Shown in pieces: positions 1 through 8,419 of a stretch of DNA of 64,000 nt (position 1 is the first letter of the stretch; every line of letters starts with the position of its first letter). Location: positions 1,178,001 through 1,242,000 of the forward strand of contig NZ_CP034767.1 in NCBI RefSeq assembly GCF_004005995.1, given 5' to 3'. Source of the stretch: Devosia sp. 1566. Lineage in GTDB: Bacteria > Pseudomonadota > Alphaproteobacteria > Rhizobiales > Devosiaceae. A program made the position numbers and the translations under genes. The notes beneath the pieces are model-generated. The model was not told the origin of the DNA and did no database searches. It was given only the letters and a program-made list of their open reading frames with translations.

Positions 1-270
1 GCTGTCGCCGCCGCCGAAAATGGCACCGTCATTTATGTCGGCTCGGGCGTCGAGGGTTATGGCAATCTGATCCTGATCCGCCACCCCAACGGCTATGTCT
101 CGGCCTATGCGCACCTCAAGTCGATGAGCGTTGCCAAGGGTGCCGTGGTCAATCGCGGCGACACCATCGGTGCCGCCGGCATGTCGGGCTCGGTGTCCAA
201 GCCCCAGCTCCACTTCGAGCTGCGCAAGGGCGCAACCCCGGTCGACCCGATGCCGCTGCTCGCCAGCTAG
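1..270 (+). CDS. M23-family peptidase, C-terminal fragment
   Basis: The frame is open from the window edge to a TAG at 268-270, giving the last 89 residues of a longer protein. The fragment shows the end of a LytM/M23 metallopeptidase fold: a GYGNLILIRHPNGYVSAYAHL stretch (the YAHL segment carries a metal/active-site His) and, further on, the QLHFELR motif that closes the site. Family members are cell-wall endopeptidases or murein-hydrolase activators (NlpD/EnvC type). Active or activator status cannot be judged without the N-terminal half, which should hold a LysM or coiled-coil part. Confidence 0.85.
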   Translation, partial: AVAAAENGTVIYVGSGVEGYGNLILIRHPNGYVSAYAHLKSMSVAKGAVVNRGDTIGAAGMSGSVSKPQLHFELRKGATPVDPMPLLAS

Positions 271-314
271 GCATCGCCTGACATCTTTGGAGACTGCTTG
301 AAGGGCAGGGCGGT

Positions 315-1190
315 TTATACCGCCTTGCCCATTTCTCCGGCCAGCGTCCGCACCAGCTGGATCGCCACGCGACCCGACCGTGCCCCGCGCGTCGCCGACC
401 ACTCGATTGCCCGCGCCCGCAACGTTTCCTCGTCGATGTCGAGCCCGTAATGCTCGGCATAGGTCTTGACCATGAGGAGGAACGTGGGCTGGTCGCAATT
501 GTGAAACCCGAGCCATAGCCCGAATCGATCCGACAGGGACACCTTCTCCTCCACCGCTTCCCCTGGCGTGATCGCGGTGGCGCGCTCGTTCTCGATCATG
601 TCGCGCGGCATCAGGTGGCGCCGGTTCGAGGTGGCATAGAACAGCACATTGTCCGGCCGCCCCTCGAGCCCGCCATCCAGAATGGTCTTGAGCGACTTGT
701 AGGAGGTTTCCCCGCTGTCAAAGCTGAGGTCATCGCAAAAGACGATGAACCGCCCCTCGGCATTGGCGATCCGCCGCATCAGCACCGGCAGCGATTCCAA
801 ATCCTCGCGGGCAATCTCGATCAGCACCAGCCGCAGGAAGCCCTCATCGGTTCGCTCGACAATGTCGGCGTGAATGGCCTTGACCAGCGAACTCTTGCCC
901 ATGCCCCGCGCGCCCCAGAGCAGCGCATTATTGGCCCCATGCCCGCGCGCAAACTGCTCGGTATTGCGCAGCAGGATATCCTGCACCGCATCGATTCCCT
1001 TGAGCATGGCCAGCGGCACCCGGCTTACCCGCGGCACCGGCATCAACTGCCCGGCAGCACCGTCCCAGTGGAATGCCGAATCGCTCGCCAACACCGCCGC
1101 CTGGTCGACGCCTGCATCCTTTGGCTGTAAGGCTTGGGCGATCCGGGCGAGGGACTGGGCGATCTCGGCGAGATAGTCTTGGCTGGTCAA
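315..1190 (-). CDS. DUF815 family AAA ATPase
   Basis: A 291-residue P-loop ATPase. Walker A is GARGMGKSS at about residue 93 and Walker B is RFIVFCDDLSF at about residue 148. The following FYATSNRRHLMPRDM segment is typical of DUF815 proteins. The start is a TTG preceded by AAGGAAG at a 5-base spacing; no better ATG fits the family N-terminus. The C-terminal part (ARSGRVAIQLVRTLAG) is the expected small helical lid. The gene is convergent with the upstream peptidase and divergent from yajC. The cellular role of the family is not well defined, so no process is assigned. Confidence 0.85.
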   Translation of the reverse strand: MTSQDYLAEIAQSLARIAQALQPKDAGVDQAAVLASDSAFHWDGAAGQLMPVPRVSRVPLAMLKGIDAVQDILLRNTEQFARGHGANNALLWGARGMGKSSLVKAIHADIVERTDEGFLRLVLIEIAREDLESLPVLMRRIANAEGRFIVFCDDLSFDSGETSYKSLKTILDGGLEGRPDNVLFYATSNRRHLMPRDMIENERATAITPGEAVEEKVSLSDRFGLWLGFHNCDQPTFLLMVKTYAEHYGLDIDEETLRARAIEWSATRGARSGRVAIQLVRTLAGEMGKAV

Positions 1191-1396
1191 CGGGGCTTCC
1201 TTTGTTGTTGCCGCGGCAATGTGTGACTCCCGGATTGCCTTTGCAATGGAAGGGGGCCGCGGGTATACTCCGCGCGATTTTGATCCGGGCGCAAGTGCTG
1301 CAGCCTAGATTTGCGTCCAGTCGCGCCCTACATGCCAATCGGCTAGGCGCCCGTTCTCCAGCAAAGCCAAAAAAGAAAACCTAAAGGAGCTCGCCG

Positions 1397-1753
1397 ATGT
1401 TTGTTACGCCCGCTTTTGCCCAGGCGGCAGGCGCCCCCGTCGCCGGTGGTGGAATTCAGGACATCATCATCCAGATGATGCCCATTCTGCTGCTCGTGGT
1501 GATCTTCTGGCTGCTGATCTTCCGCCCCCAGCAGAAGCGCCTCAAGGCGCAGCGCGAAATGCTCTCGGCGATCCGTCGTGGCGATACCGTTGTGACCACT
1601 GGCGGCATCATCGGCAAGGTCACCAAGGCCGTTGACGGCGAGGACCTCGAAGTCGAGATCGCCCAGGGCGTCAAGGTCAAGCTGGTGCGCGGCATGGTTG
1701 CCGATGTTCGCACCAAGGCCGAGCCCGTCAACGACAACAAGCCTGTCGTCTAA
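1397..1753 (+). CDS. yajC: Preprotein translocase subunit YajC
   Basis: A 118-residue inner-membrane protein with one transmembrane segment near residues 28-48 (PILLLVVIFWLLIFRPQQKR), followed by the cytosolic YajC domain with RRGDTVVTTGGIIGKV. It is part of the SecDF-YajC accessory complex of the Sec translocase. AAAGGAGCTCGCCG precedes the ATG, a strong ribosome binding site. It sits directly upstream of secDF with a hairpin between them (1764-1787), the usual order in alphaproteobacteria. Confidence 0.97.
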   Translation: MFVTPAFAQAAGAPVAGGGIQDIIIQMMPILLLVVIFWLLIFRPQQKRLKAQREMLSAIRRGDTVVTTGGIIGKVTKAVDGEDLEVEIAQGVKVKLVRGMVADVRTKAEPVNDNKPVV

Positions 1754-1763
1754 GCAGGATCAT

Positions 1764-1787
1764 GCCGGGGCTCTGCCCCGGTTTTTT
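1764..1787 (+). terminator. Rho-independent terminator or attenuator between yajC and secDF
   Basis: A 7-bp GC stem (CCGGGGC / GCCCCGG, 1765-1771 with 1775-1781) and a 3-base loop are followed by TTTTTT. It lies 11 bases after the yajC stop and 17 bases before the secDF start. If secDF is transcribed from the yajC promoter, the hairpin would reduce rather than abolish read-through. Confidence 0.75.
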
Positions 1788-1804
1788 CGTCTCTAGGACA
1801 CCTG

Positions 1805-4354
1805 ATGCAGTTCTCGCCCGTTCGTACCGCTATCATCGTCATTGTTGCCCTGATGGGCATTCTCTTTGCCGTGCCGAGCTTCTTGCCGGACAATGTGAGG
1901 GAGAACTGGCCCGGCTGGCTGCCGAAGCAGACCGTGGTGCTGGGGCTTGATCTGCAGGGCGGTTCGCACCTGCTGCTCCAGGTCAACGAACAAGGCATCG
2001 TGTCCGAACGGCTGCAAAGCCTGCGCCGTGATGTGCGTAACGTCTTGGCCAACCAGAACGGCATCGGCAATCTCATCACCACCGATGCCGCCAACAACAG
2101 CCTCGTCATCGAGCTGACTGACCCCAGCCAGCTCGAAGCGGCGCGTACGGCCCTCCAGGGCCTGCAGAACACCGTCAGCAATTCCATGTTCGCGGCCGGC
2201 GGCGTCAACGAACTGGCCTTTGGCGAAACCCCCGATGGCAAGCTCACCGTTTCACTGACCCGCGAAGGCATCGCCGAGCGCACCTCTTCGCTCGTGTCCC
2301 AGTCCATCGAAGTCATTCGCAACCGCATCGACGAGCTTGGCACCACCGAGCCCTCCATCCAGCGCCAGGGCACCAATCGCGTTCTTGTCCAGGTTCCTGG
2401 CTTCGGCGATAGCGAGCGCCTCAAGAACCTCATATCCCAGACCGCGCGCCTGACCTTCCACATGGTCTATCCCGGCCTGACTGCTGCCCAGGCGGAAGCC
2501 CAGGGCCTACCCGCCGGCACCATGATCCTGCCCAGCCAGGATGGCGGCGCCGAGCTGATCTTTGAGGACGTGGCTCTTGGCGGCGAGTCGCTCGTTGATG
2601 CCCAGCCCAGCTACGACCAGCAGCGGGGCATTCCGGTCGTTTCCTTCCGCTTCGACACCAACGGCGCCCTGACCTTTGGCCAGATCACCTCGGCCAATGT
2701 CGGCCAGCGCTTTGCCATCGTGCTCGACGAGCAGGTCATCACCGCTCCGGTGATCCAGCAGCCGATCACCGGCGGCACCGGCCAGATCTCGGGCAGCTTC
2801 ACCACCCAGAGCGCGAGCGATCTTGCCGTGCTGCTGCGCGCCGGCGCCTTGCCCGCCTCGCTCGATGTGGTCGAAGAGCGCACCGTTGACGCCAGCCTTG
2901 GCGCCGACTCCATCCGCTCGGGCCTCACCGCTGGTATTGTCGCCGCCGTCCTCGTGATCACTTTCATGGTGATCGCCTATGGGCTGTTCGGGGTCTTCGC
3001 CAACATCTCGCTGATCCTCAACATCGTCCTGATCTTTGGTGCCCTGTCCATGCTCGGCGCCACGCTGACGCTGCCCGGCATCGCCGGCATCGTGCTGACC
3101 ATCGGCATGGCCGTGGACGCCAACGTGCTTATCTACGAGCGCATGCGCGAAGAAATGAAAGCGGGTAAAACCCCGCTGCAGGCCATCAATGCCGGCTTCG
3201 AGCGCGCCTGGGGCACCATCGTTGACTCGCACCTGACCCAGCTCGTTGCCGCCGTGGTGCTCTATTTCCTCGGCTCGGGTCCCGTGCAGGGCTTTGCGGT
3301 TACCCTCGCGCTCGGCATCGTGACCTCGCTCTTTACCTCCTACACGGTCACGCTGTACTTCGTGCGGCTGTGGTACAACTGGCGTCGCCCCAAGACCCTC
3401 AAGATCCAGCACTTCCGCTTCATTCCGGACGGCACCAAGATCCAGTTCATGAAGATCTCGCGCTATGTGATCGCCTTCTCGCTGGTCGCTTCGGTGCTGT
3501 CGCTGGGCTCGGCCTATTTCAAGGGCTTCAATCTCGGCATCGACTTCGTGGGCGGCACCGCGATCGAAATCCAGCATGTCGGCGGCCCCGCCGATGTTGG
3601 GCAGGTGCGCGAGCTGCTTGAGGGCCTAGGCCTCGGCGAAGTGCAGGTGCAGGGCTTTGGCACGCCCGAGGACGTGCTGGTGCGCGTCCAGGCCCAGGAA
3701 GGCGGCCAGGATGCCGATCAGGTCGCGGTCCAGAAGGTCGTCGACGCTCTCGCCACCGAGAACTACGAAGTGCGCCGCACCGAAGCGGTGAGCGGCACCG
3801 TCTCGAGCGAATTGGCCTGGAAGGGCACGATCGCCGTGATCATCGCGCTCGTGGCCATCCTGTTCTATCTCTGGTTCCGCTTCGAATGGCAGTTCGCCAT
3901 GGCCGCGGTCACGACCACCACGCACGACATCATCATGACCATCGGTCTGTTCTCCATTACCGGATTGGAGTTCAATCTGACCTCCATCGCGGCGGTGTTG
4001 ACCCTGGTGGGTCTGTCGCTCAATGAAACCGTGGTGATCTCGGACCGGGTCCGCGAGAACATGCGCAAGTACAAGAGCATGCCCATGCCCGAACTGATTG
4101 ATCTGTCGATCAACCAGACCATCGTGCGCACCTCGCTCACCCAGTTCACCGTGTTCCTGGCGCTCATTCCACTGGTGCTGTTTGGCGGGGAAGTGATCCG
4201 CTCCTTCACCATCGCCATGACCTTCGGTTCGCTGGTGGGCATGTATTCTTCGATCATCGTTGCCGGCCCGATCCTGATCAATTTCGGCCTCAAGTCCCGG
4301 GCTGAGCGCACCGATCTGGCCGAAAAGAAGCCCGTCGACGAGCCGGCTGTCTGA
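1805..4354 (+). CDS. secDF: Fused protein translocase subunit SecDF
   Basis: An 849-residue fusion of SecD and SecF, RND-superfamily membrane proteins that use the proton gradient to pull secreted proteins across the inner membrane. The SecD half begins with a transmembrane helix (residues 7-25), then a periplasmic P1 region with VLGLDLQGGSHLLLQV and the six-helix block with GMAVDANVLIYERMREE. The SecF half begins near residue 549 (MKISRYVIAFS) and carries GIDFVGGTAIE and GLSLNETVVISDRVREN. The fused form is about the sum of the two separate proteins. Four bases separate its stop from the next gene. Confidence 0.96.
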   Translation: MQFSPVRTAIIVIVALMGILFAVPSFLPDNVRENWPGWLPKQTVVLGLDLQGGSHLLLQVNEQGIVSERLQSLRRDVRNVLANQNGIGNLITTDAANNSLVIELTDPSQLEAARTALQGLQNTVSNSMFAAGGVNELAFGETPDGKLTVSLTREGIAERTSSLVSQSIEVIRNRIDELGTTEPSIQRQGTNRVLVQVPGFGDSERLKNLISQTARLTFHMVYPGLTAAQAEAQGLPAGTMILPSQDGGAELIFEDVALGGESLVDAQPSYDQQRGIPVVSFRFDTNGALTFGQITSANVGQRFAIVLDEQVITAPVIQQPITGGTGQISGSFTTQSASDLAVLLRAGALPASLDVVEERTVDASLGADSIRSGLTAGIVAAVLVITFMVIAYGLFGVFANISLILNIVLIFGALSMLGATLTLPGIAGIVLTIGMAVDANVLIYERMREEMKAGKTPLQAINAGFERAWGTIVDSHLTQLVAAVVLYFLGSGPVQGFAVTLALGIVTSLFTSYTVTLYFVRLWYNWRRPKTLKIQHFRFIPDGTKIQFMKISRYVIAFSLVASVLSLGSAYFKGFNLGIDFVGGTAIEIQHVGGPADVGQVRELLEGLGLGEVQVQGFGTPEDVLVRVQAQEGGQDADQVAVQKVVDALATENYEVRRTEAVSGTVSSELAWKGTIAVIIALVAILFYLWFRFEWQFAMAAVTTTTHDIIMTIGLFSITGLEFNLTSIAAVLTLVGLSLNETVVISDRVRENMRKYKSMPMPELIDLSINQTIVRTSLTQFTVFLALIPLVLFGGEVIRSFTIAMTFGSLVGMYSSIIVAGPILINFGLKSRAERTDLAEKKPVDEPAV

Positions 4355-4358
4355 GGCC

Positions 4359-4754
4359 ATGTCGGAGGAAGGGCGCGGCAGCGGCTTTTACCCGCAACAG
4401 GTCGGCATTGATGCCTATGGCAAAGGCGGGTTCCGTTTTGCCGACCTGTCCCATCGCGGCTCGCTCCTCTGCCTGCCCACGGGCATGCACGCCTGGGACG
4501 TCACCGAGCCCGGTGACATCACGCTCGAAAGCCTCGCTCCGGTTTTTGCCGCGGCCGACGCCATCGATGTTCTGCTGATCGGGCTCGGCTTTGACATTTT
4601 CGGGCTACCCCGCGGCATCCGCGAAGCGCTGCGCGAGTGCAACATCATCGTCGAAGCCATCGCCACTGGTGGCGCCGTGCGCACCTATAATGTTCTGCTG
4701 GCCGAGCAACGCGCCGTTGGCGCCGCGCTGCTGGCCGTCGACCGGGTCCGGTGA
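4359..4754 (+). CDS. Mth938-like domain protein (DUF498; NDUFAF3-like)
   Basis: A 131-residue protein that is almost entirely one Mth938/DUF498 domain: GIDAYGKGGFRFADLSHRGSL near the start, then VLLIGLGFDIFGLPRGIREAL and a C-terminal MATGGAVRTYN-like segment (IATGGAVRTYNVLLAEQRAVGAA). Human NDUFAF3, a mitochondrial complex I assembly factor, has this fold. The gene follows secDF by 4 bases and overlaps the next gene, which has the fold of NDUFAF6. A role in complex I assembly or membrane insertion is therefore inferred from context; no catalytic motif is visible. Confidence 0.85.
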   Translation: MSEEGRGSGFYPQQVGIDAYGKGGFRFADLSHRGSLLCLPTGMHAWDVTEPGDITLESLAPVFAAADAIDVLLIGLGFDIFGLPRGIREALRECNIIVEAIATGGAVRTYNVLLAEQRAVGAALLAVDRVR

Positions 4755-5617
4755 TGGCACAGGCCCAGGCGACTGGCAGCAATCAAAGCTTCAGGCATGC
4801 CGCCACGAGCCTGCGCGAACTCGACCGCGGCCGTTATCTCTCGACCTTGGTGCTGGGCGAGCACCGGGACCCCGTCACCGCGCTTTATGCCTTCAGCGCC
4901 GAAGTCGCCGCCATTCGTGAGCGCGTCTCCAATCCCGCGCCCGGCGAAATTCGCCTCCAGTGGTGGAATGACGCTCTGAGCGGAGAAGGGCACGGCGAGC
5001 TGCGGCAGAACCCGGTAGCCGACGCGTTGCTCCAAACTGTGGAGCGCTACGCCATTCCCGCCGGCACCCTGCAGCGCCTGCTGGGGGCGCGGCGCTTCGA
5101 TCTCTATGACGATCCCATGCCCGATCTGGAAAGCTTCGAGGGTTATGCCGGCGAAACCGCCTCGACCCTGTACCAGCTCGCGGCGATGGTCCTCAACAAC
5201 GGCCAGCTCGTCGAGCCCGGTGACGCCGCCGGTCATCTCGGCGTCGCGCACGCCCTGATCGGCCACCGCCGCGCCTTTGGTGTCCTCGCCCGGCAAGGGC
5301 GCATCATGCTGCCCTGGACCATCTTTGCCGCCAACGGTGTGCGCGAAAGCGAGATCTTTACCGGCACCGAAAGCGAAGGCCTCGCCGCCGCCCTTGGCCA
5401 GATCGCCGAACTCGCCGCCGACCACCTCGCCAAGGCCGAGGCCGCCATCGCCGCGTTGCCCGGCAATCTGCGCCCCGCCTTCGCCCCGCTCACCACGCTG
5501 CGCGCCCAGCTCGAGCGCATCAACAGCTCAGGGGAGGGCCTCTTCGCCATTCCCCCTGACTTGCCCGACTGGCAGAAAATCGCCCGCCTCTCCTGGTGGA
5601 CCTTTCGCAACCGCTAG
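4754..5617 (+). CDS. Squalene/phytoene synthase-fold protein, NDUFAF6-like
   Basis: A 287-residue protein of the squalene/phytoene synthase superfamily. The ATG at 4754 overlaps the stop of the Mth938 gene (TGATG), so translation is probably coupled. The Asp-rich prenyl-diphosphate sites expected of a real synthase are absent: the first-helix position reads YAFSAEVAAIRERV and the second reads HLGVAHALIGHRRAF. The RLQWWNDAL and RIMLPWTIF segments resemble NDUFAF6, the mitochondrial complex I assembly factor of this fold. I read it as an assembly factor rather than a carotenoid or hopanoid enzyme; the annotation phytoene synthase would be misleading. Confidence 0.8.
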   Translation: MAQAQATGSNQSFRHAATSLRELDRGRYLSTLVLGEHRDPVTALYAFSAEVAAIRERVSNPAPGEIRLQWWNDALSGEGHGELRQNPVADALLQTVERYAIPAGTLQRLLGARRFDLYDDPMPDLESFEGYAGETASTLYQLAAMVLNNGQLVEPGDAAGHLGVAHALIGHRRAFGVLARQGRIMLPWTIFAANGVRESEIFTGTESEGLAAALGQIAELAADHLAKAEAAIAALPGNLRPAFAPLTTLRAQLERINSSGEGLFAIPPDLPDWQKIARLSWWTFRNR

Positions 5618-5664
5618 GCGTCCCTGCGGCCGGGCGGACTTCCGAGGCCGCCCCACCCACTAGC

Positions 5665-5701
5665 TGTCACCCCGGCCTTGAGCCGCGGCCCATCCCGAGA
5701 T
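5665..5701. repeat. Dispersed palindromic repeat, copy 1
   Basis: The sequence TGTCACCCCGGCCTTGAGCC followed by a CGGCCCATCCCGAGATG tail is closely matched by a second copy at 37460-37496. The core CCCGGC-CTTGA-GCCG is an interrupted palindrome. Both copies lie in gaps after gene ends, like other short alphaproteobacterial intergenic palindromes. Confidence 0.65.
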
Positions 5702-5726
5702 GGCGGTGCCTAAGCACGACGCGCGG

Positions 5727-6173
5727 CTACTCCCGCTCCCCGCCAAACGCCACAAACTCGCCGCGAAACGCCCCCGCCATCTCACCGGCATGATCCACCT
5801 GCGAGCGCACCGCGATCCGCGCCACGCCCTTGCGCGCCAGCATGCGCGTAAACGCCGCCCAGTCGCCCTCGAGGCTCGCTGTGGCGGTGAAGTCCCCCGC
5901 AACGGGGTGCAGATAGTCCATGCTATTGCGCTGGATCACCAGCCGGCTCGGCAGCCCCTCGGCGCTCAGCCTGACATGCAGCAGCGACCAGGCGGCGAGG
6001 GTCGCCACGGCGGAAGCGCTGCCGCCAAACACCGTGTCGCGATGATTGATATTGGGCGCGAGCGGCGCGCCCAGGGTCACGGCGTCGACGCTGCTCGCCA
6101 CCACCTGCACCCCCATCGCCCGCGACAGCGGGATATGCTCATGCAGATAGGCTTGCAGCGCCTCGTTCGTCAT
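5727..6173 (-). CDS. Hotdog-fold thioesterase-like protein (YiiD C-terminal type)
   Basis: A 148-residue protein with the hotdog pattern of the YiiD C-terminal / DUF4442 group: [12 protein letters not shown], then [25 protein letters not shown] (the central helix) and the [16 protein letters not shown] strand. Such proteins hydrolyse acyl-CoA or other thioesters, but the substrate is not predictable here. Its start overlaps the 3' end of trmFO by 4 bases (6170-6173), so the two genes form a minus-strand operon with trmFO first. Confidence 0.8.
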   Translation of the reverse strand: MTNEALQAYLHEHIPLSRAMGVQVVASSVDAVTLGAPLAPNINHRDTVFGGSASAVATLAAWSLLHVRLSAEGLPSRLVIQRNSMDYLHPVAGDFTATASLEGDWAAFTRMLARKGVARIAVRSQVDHAGEMAGAFRGEFVAFGGERE

Positions 6174-7555
6174 GCCCAGCTCTTGAGATCGTCCAGCGCC
6201 CGCGCCGTGATCATGCGCCGTTTGGCGATCACCTTGTCATTGCCGCGCCAGCGCCCCGCGCCCTCGGGCTTGGTCACCGTCACTTCCGGGAACAGCCCGA
6301 AATTGACATTCATCGGCTGGAACGAGCGTGCTCCGCTATAGCCTTCGGCTTCGAGGTGCCCGCCGGTGATATGGCCGAGCAGTGCGCCCAGCGCCGTGGT
6401 GATCGGGGGCGGAGGCAACTGCTCGCCGCGTGCCTCGGCCGCCGCCATGCGTCCGGCCAGCAGCCCGATCGCCGCGCTTTCCACATAGCCTTCAACGCCC
6501 GTCACCTGGCCGGCAAAGCGCAGCCGCGGATCAGCCTTGAGTTTGAGATCGGCGCCCAGCACCTTGGGGGAATTAAGGAAAGTGTTGCGGTGCAGGCCGC
6601 CGAGACGCGCGAACTGCGCGTTCTCGAGCCCCGGGATCATGCGGAAGATCTCGGCCTGGATGCCATAGCGCATCTTGGTCTGGAACCCGACCATGTTCCA
6701 GAGCGTCCCCAGCGCATTGTCCTGCCGCAGCTGCACGATGGCATAGGGCTTGACCGTGGGGTTGCGCGGATTGGTCAGGCCAACCGGCTTCATCGGCCCA
6801 TGCCGCAGCGTTTCGCGCCCCCGCTCGGCCATCACTTCGATGGGCAGGCAGCCATCGAAATAGGGCACCTTCTCCCAGTCCTTGAACTCATGCAGCGGCG
6901 CTTCGATCAGCGCATCGACGAACCGGTTATACTGCTCCTGGTCCATCGGGCAGTTAAGGTAGTCCGCCCCGGTGCCGCCCGGGCCCGCCTTGTCATAGCG
7001 CGACTGCGCCCAGACAATGTCCTGGTTGATGCTGTCGTAGTGCACGATGGGCGCAATGGCGTCGAAAAACGCCAGCGCATCCTCACCCGTCAACTCCAGC
7101 ACCGCTTCCGCCAGCGCCGGGGAGGTGAGGGGGCCGGTCGCCACGATCACATTGCGCCAGTCCGCTGGCGGCAGCCCCGCCACTTCCTCGCGCTCGATGG
7201 AAATATTGGGGTGGCTCTCGATCGCCTTGGTCACCTCGGCCGAAAAGCCGTGCCGGTCCACCGCCAGCGCACCGCCGGCCGGCAACTTGTGCTGGTCGGC
7301 CGCCTGCATGATCAGCGAGCCGCAGCGCCGCATCTCTTCATGCAGCAGCCCCACGGCATTCTGCTCATGGTCGTCCGAGCGGAAGCTGTTGGAACACACG
7401 AGCTCCGCCAGACTCTCGGTCTGGTGGGCATCGGTGGCACGTACCGGGCGCATTTCGTGGACGATGACGCGCGCGCCGGCCTGTGCCGCCTGCCAGGCAG
7501 CTTCGGAGCCGGCCAGACCGCCGCCAATGATATGGATAGGTTCTGATGAGGACAT
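6170..7555 (-). CDS. trmFO: Methylenetetrahydrofolate-tRNA-(uracil-5-)-methyltransferase TrmFO
   Basis: A flavoprotein of about 461 residues that makes 5-methyluridine at position 54 of tRNA using methylenetetrahydrofolate and FADH2. The N-terminal FAD motif is [16 protein letters not shown], followed by [11 protein letters not shown] and [15 protein letters not shown]. The C-terminal part has [22 protein letters not shown] and [11 protein letters not shown], all typical of TrmFO/GidA-like proteins. I chose the ATG at 7555 over an in-frame ATG five codons upstream because the FAD-binding strand begins eight residues later. It replaces the SAM-dependent TrmA of enterobacteria. Confidence 0.95.
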   Translation of the reverse strand: MSSSEPIHIIGGGLAGSEAAWQAAQAGARVIVHEMRPVRATDAHQTESLAELVCSNSFRSDDHEQNAVGLLHEEMRRCGSLIMQAADQHKLPAGGALAVDRHGFSAEVTKAIESHPNISIEREEVAGLPPADWRNVIVATGPLTSPALAEAVLELTGEDALAFFDAIAPIVHYDSINQDIVWAQSRYDKAGPGGTGADYLNCPMDQEQYNRFVDALIEAPLHEFKDWEKVPYFDGCLPIEVMAERGRETLRHGPMKPVGLTNPRNPTVKPYAIVQLRQDNALGTLWNMVGFQTKMRYGIQAEIFRMIPGLENAQFARLGGLHRNTFLNSPKVLGADLKLKADPRLRFAGQVTGVEGYVESAAIGLLAGRMAAAEARGEQLPPPPITTALGALLGHITGGHLEAEGYSGARSFQPMNVNFGLFPEVTVTKPEGAGRWRGNDKVIAKRRMITARALDDLKSWA

Positions 7556-7743
7556 GCGCGCCCATAACAAGGCCGCTGCCTCAGTGCAACTGCCGCGTCT
7601 CGCGGCCGGGCTGCCAGGCGCTCAATTGCGCTTGAGCACTTGTTCAGCAGGCGTTCATCGCGGTGAACGGCAATCCTGCTTTGCCCTATTGCTGGGCGAC
7701 TCTTTGCAGCTGATTGTCAAACGAGCAGGCTCGCTTGAACAGC

Positions 7744-7776
7744 AAAACACCCGCATCTCACAGAGAAGCGGGTGTT
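7744..7776 (-). terminator. Rho-independent terminator of the DUF1127 gene
   Basis: A 9-bp inverted repeat (AACACCCGC at 7746-7754 with GCGGGTGTT at 7768-7776) is followed on the minus strand by a short T run. It lies 37 bases after the stop of the small DUF1127 gene. Confidence 0.75.
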
Positions 7777-7812
7777 CGGTCTATGTCAAACCTGAGGCTT
7801 GGGCAGTAATGC

Positions 7813-7962
7813 TTAAAGCGTGCTGGCATGATCGCGAGCAACACGGGTGATATCGGTACGCGAAATACCCAGATCGTTCAGCTGGCGATTGTCGAGAGCG
7901 GTGAGCTCACGGACGGTCTGCTGGTAAGCGGCCCACTTCTTGAAAGTCTTGCGGATGTCCAT
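7813..7962 (-). CDS. DUF1127 domain small protein
   Basis: A 49-residue reading frame on the minus strand: an ATG at 7962, preceded by AAGGAGAAATCG, and a TAA at 7813-7815. The product begins MDIRKTFKKWAAYQQTVREL and contains RQLNDLGISRTDITRVA, the hallmark DUF1127 arrangement (an amphipathic helix, then R-x-L-x-D-L-G-I-x-R). Small DUF1127 proteins are abundant in Rhizobiales, where some bind RNA or affect phosphate and carbon metabolism. The role of this one is unknown. It has its own terminator at 7744-7776. Confidence 0.9.
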   Translation of the reverse strand: MDIRKTFKKWAAYQQTVRELTALDNRQLNDLGISRTDITRVARDHASTL

Positions 7963-8102
7963 TCGATTTCTCCTTGCGTCTACGCCGATATATCTAGGCC
8001 ATTGCGCACGACACTTGCAGTGGGTGATTGGTCAAACGAGCCATGCACGCCAAGCGCGGCTTTAACCACCGCCGTTCATTTCCGGTTAAAGCTCCGGTCA
8101 AA

Positions 8103-8148
8103 AATAAGGCCGCGGGATGGAGATCCCACGGCCGGTGCTTATTTCTGC
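8103..8148 (-). terminator. Rho-independent terminator of the 50-residue gene
   Basis: A long hairpin (GGCCG-C-GGGAT with ATCCC-A-CGGCC, a 4-base loop and one mismatch), with flanking AATAAG/CTTATT, is followed on the minus strand by TTATTTTT. It sits 12 bases beyond the stop of the small gene at 8160-8312, which supports that gene being real. Confidence 0.7.
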
Positions 8149-8159
8149 GCTTGGCGTGT

Positions 8160-8312
8160 TCAGCGGTCGAACAGCCCGCGCGTCATTTTGTTGAACTCCG
8201 GCCCGCAAAGCCCCAGCGGATCAGGCTCTCGCCGGCAGGGGAGGTTGATTTCCCGGCGGTCCTGCTTGATCTCGACAGGGCGCTTGATGCACCAGACGGC
8301 ACGCACGAACAT
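8160..8312 (-). CDS. Small hypothetical protein, 50 residues, three cysteines
   Basis: The ATG at 8312 is preceded by an AGGAG with an 8-base gap, and the frame runs to a TGA followed by a strong terminator. The product (MFVRAVWCIKRPVEIKQDRR at the start, GLFDR at the end) is basic and has cysteines at 8, 26 and 36. I do not recognise a family. Ribosome binding site, frame and terminator together make it more credible than the overlapping alternative frames, but it has no other support. Confidence 0.55.
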   Translation of the reverse strand: MFVRAVWCIKRPVEIKQDRREINLPCRREPDPLGLCGPEFNKMTRGLFDR

Positions 8313-8419
8313 GGCCCGTGCTCCTGTTCCAAATCGCGACAAACCCAAGCATGCCGAGCTTCGCTGTCACCTTCCACTGCTCATCGGGCAGGCGCGACAT
8401 GCGCCCTCCGCATGGCGGG

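Noticed and set aside
2507..3577. A 356-residue open frame antisense to secDF
   Set aside because: Composition (His/Gly/Asp-rich) is that of a reversed coding strand and it has no ribosome site.
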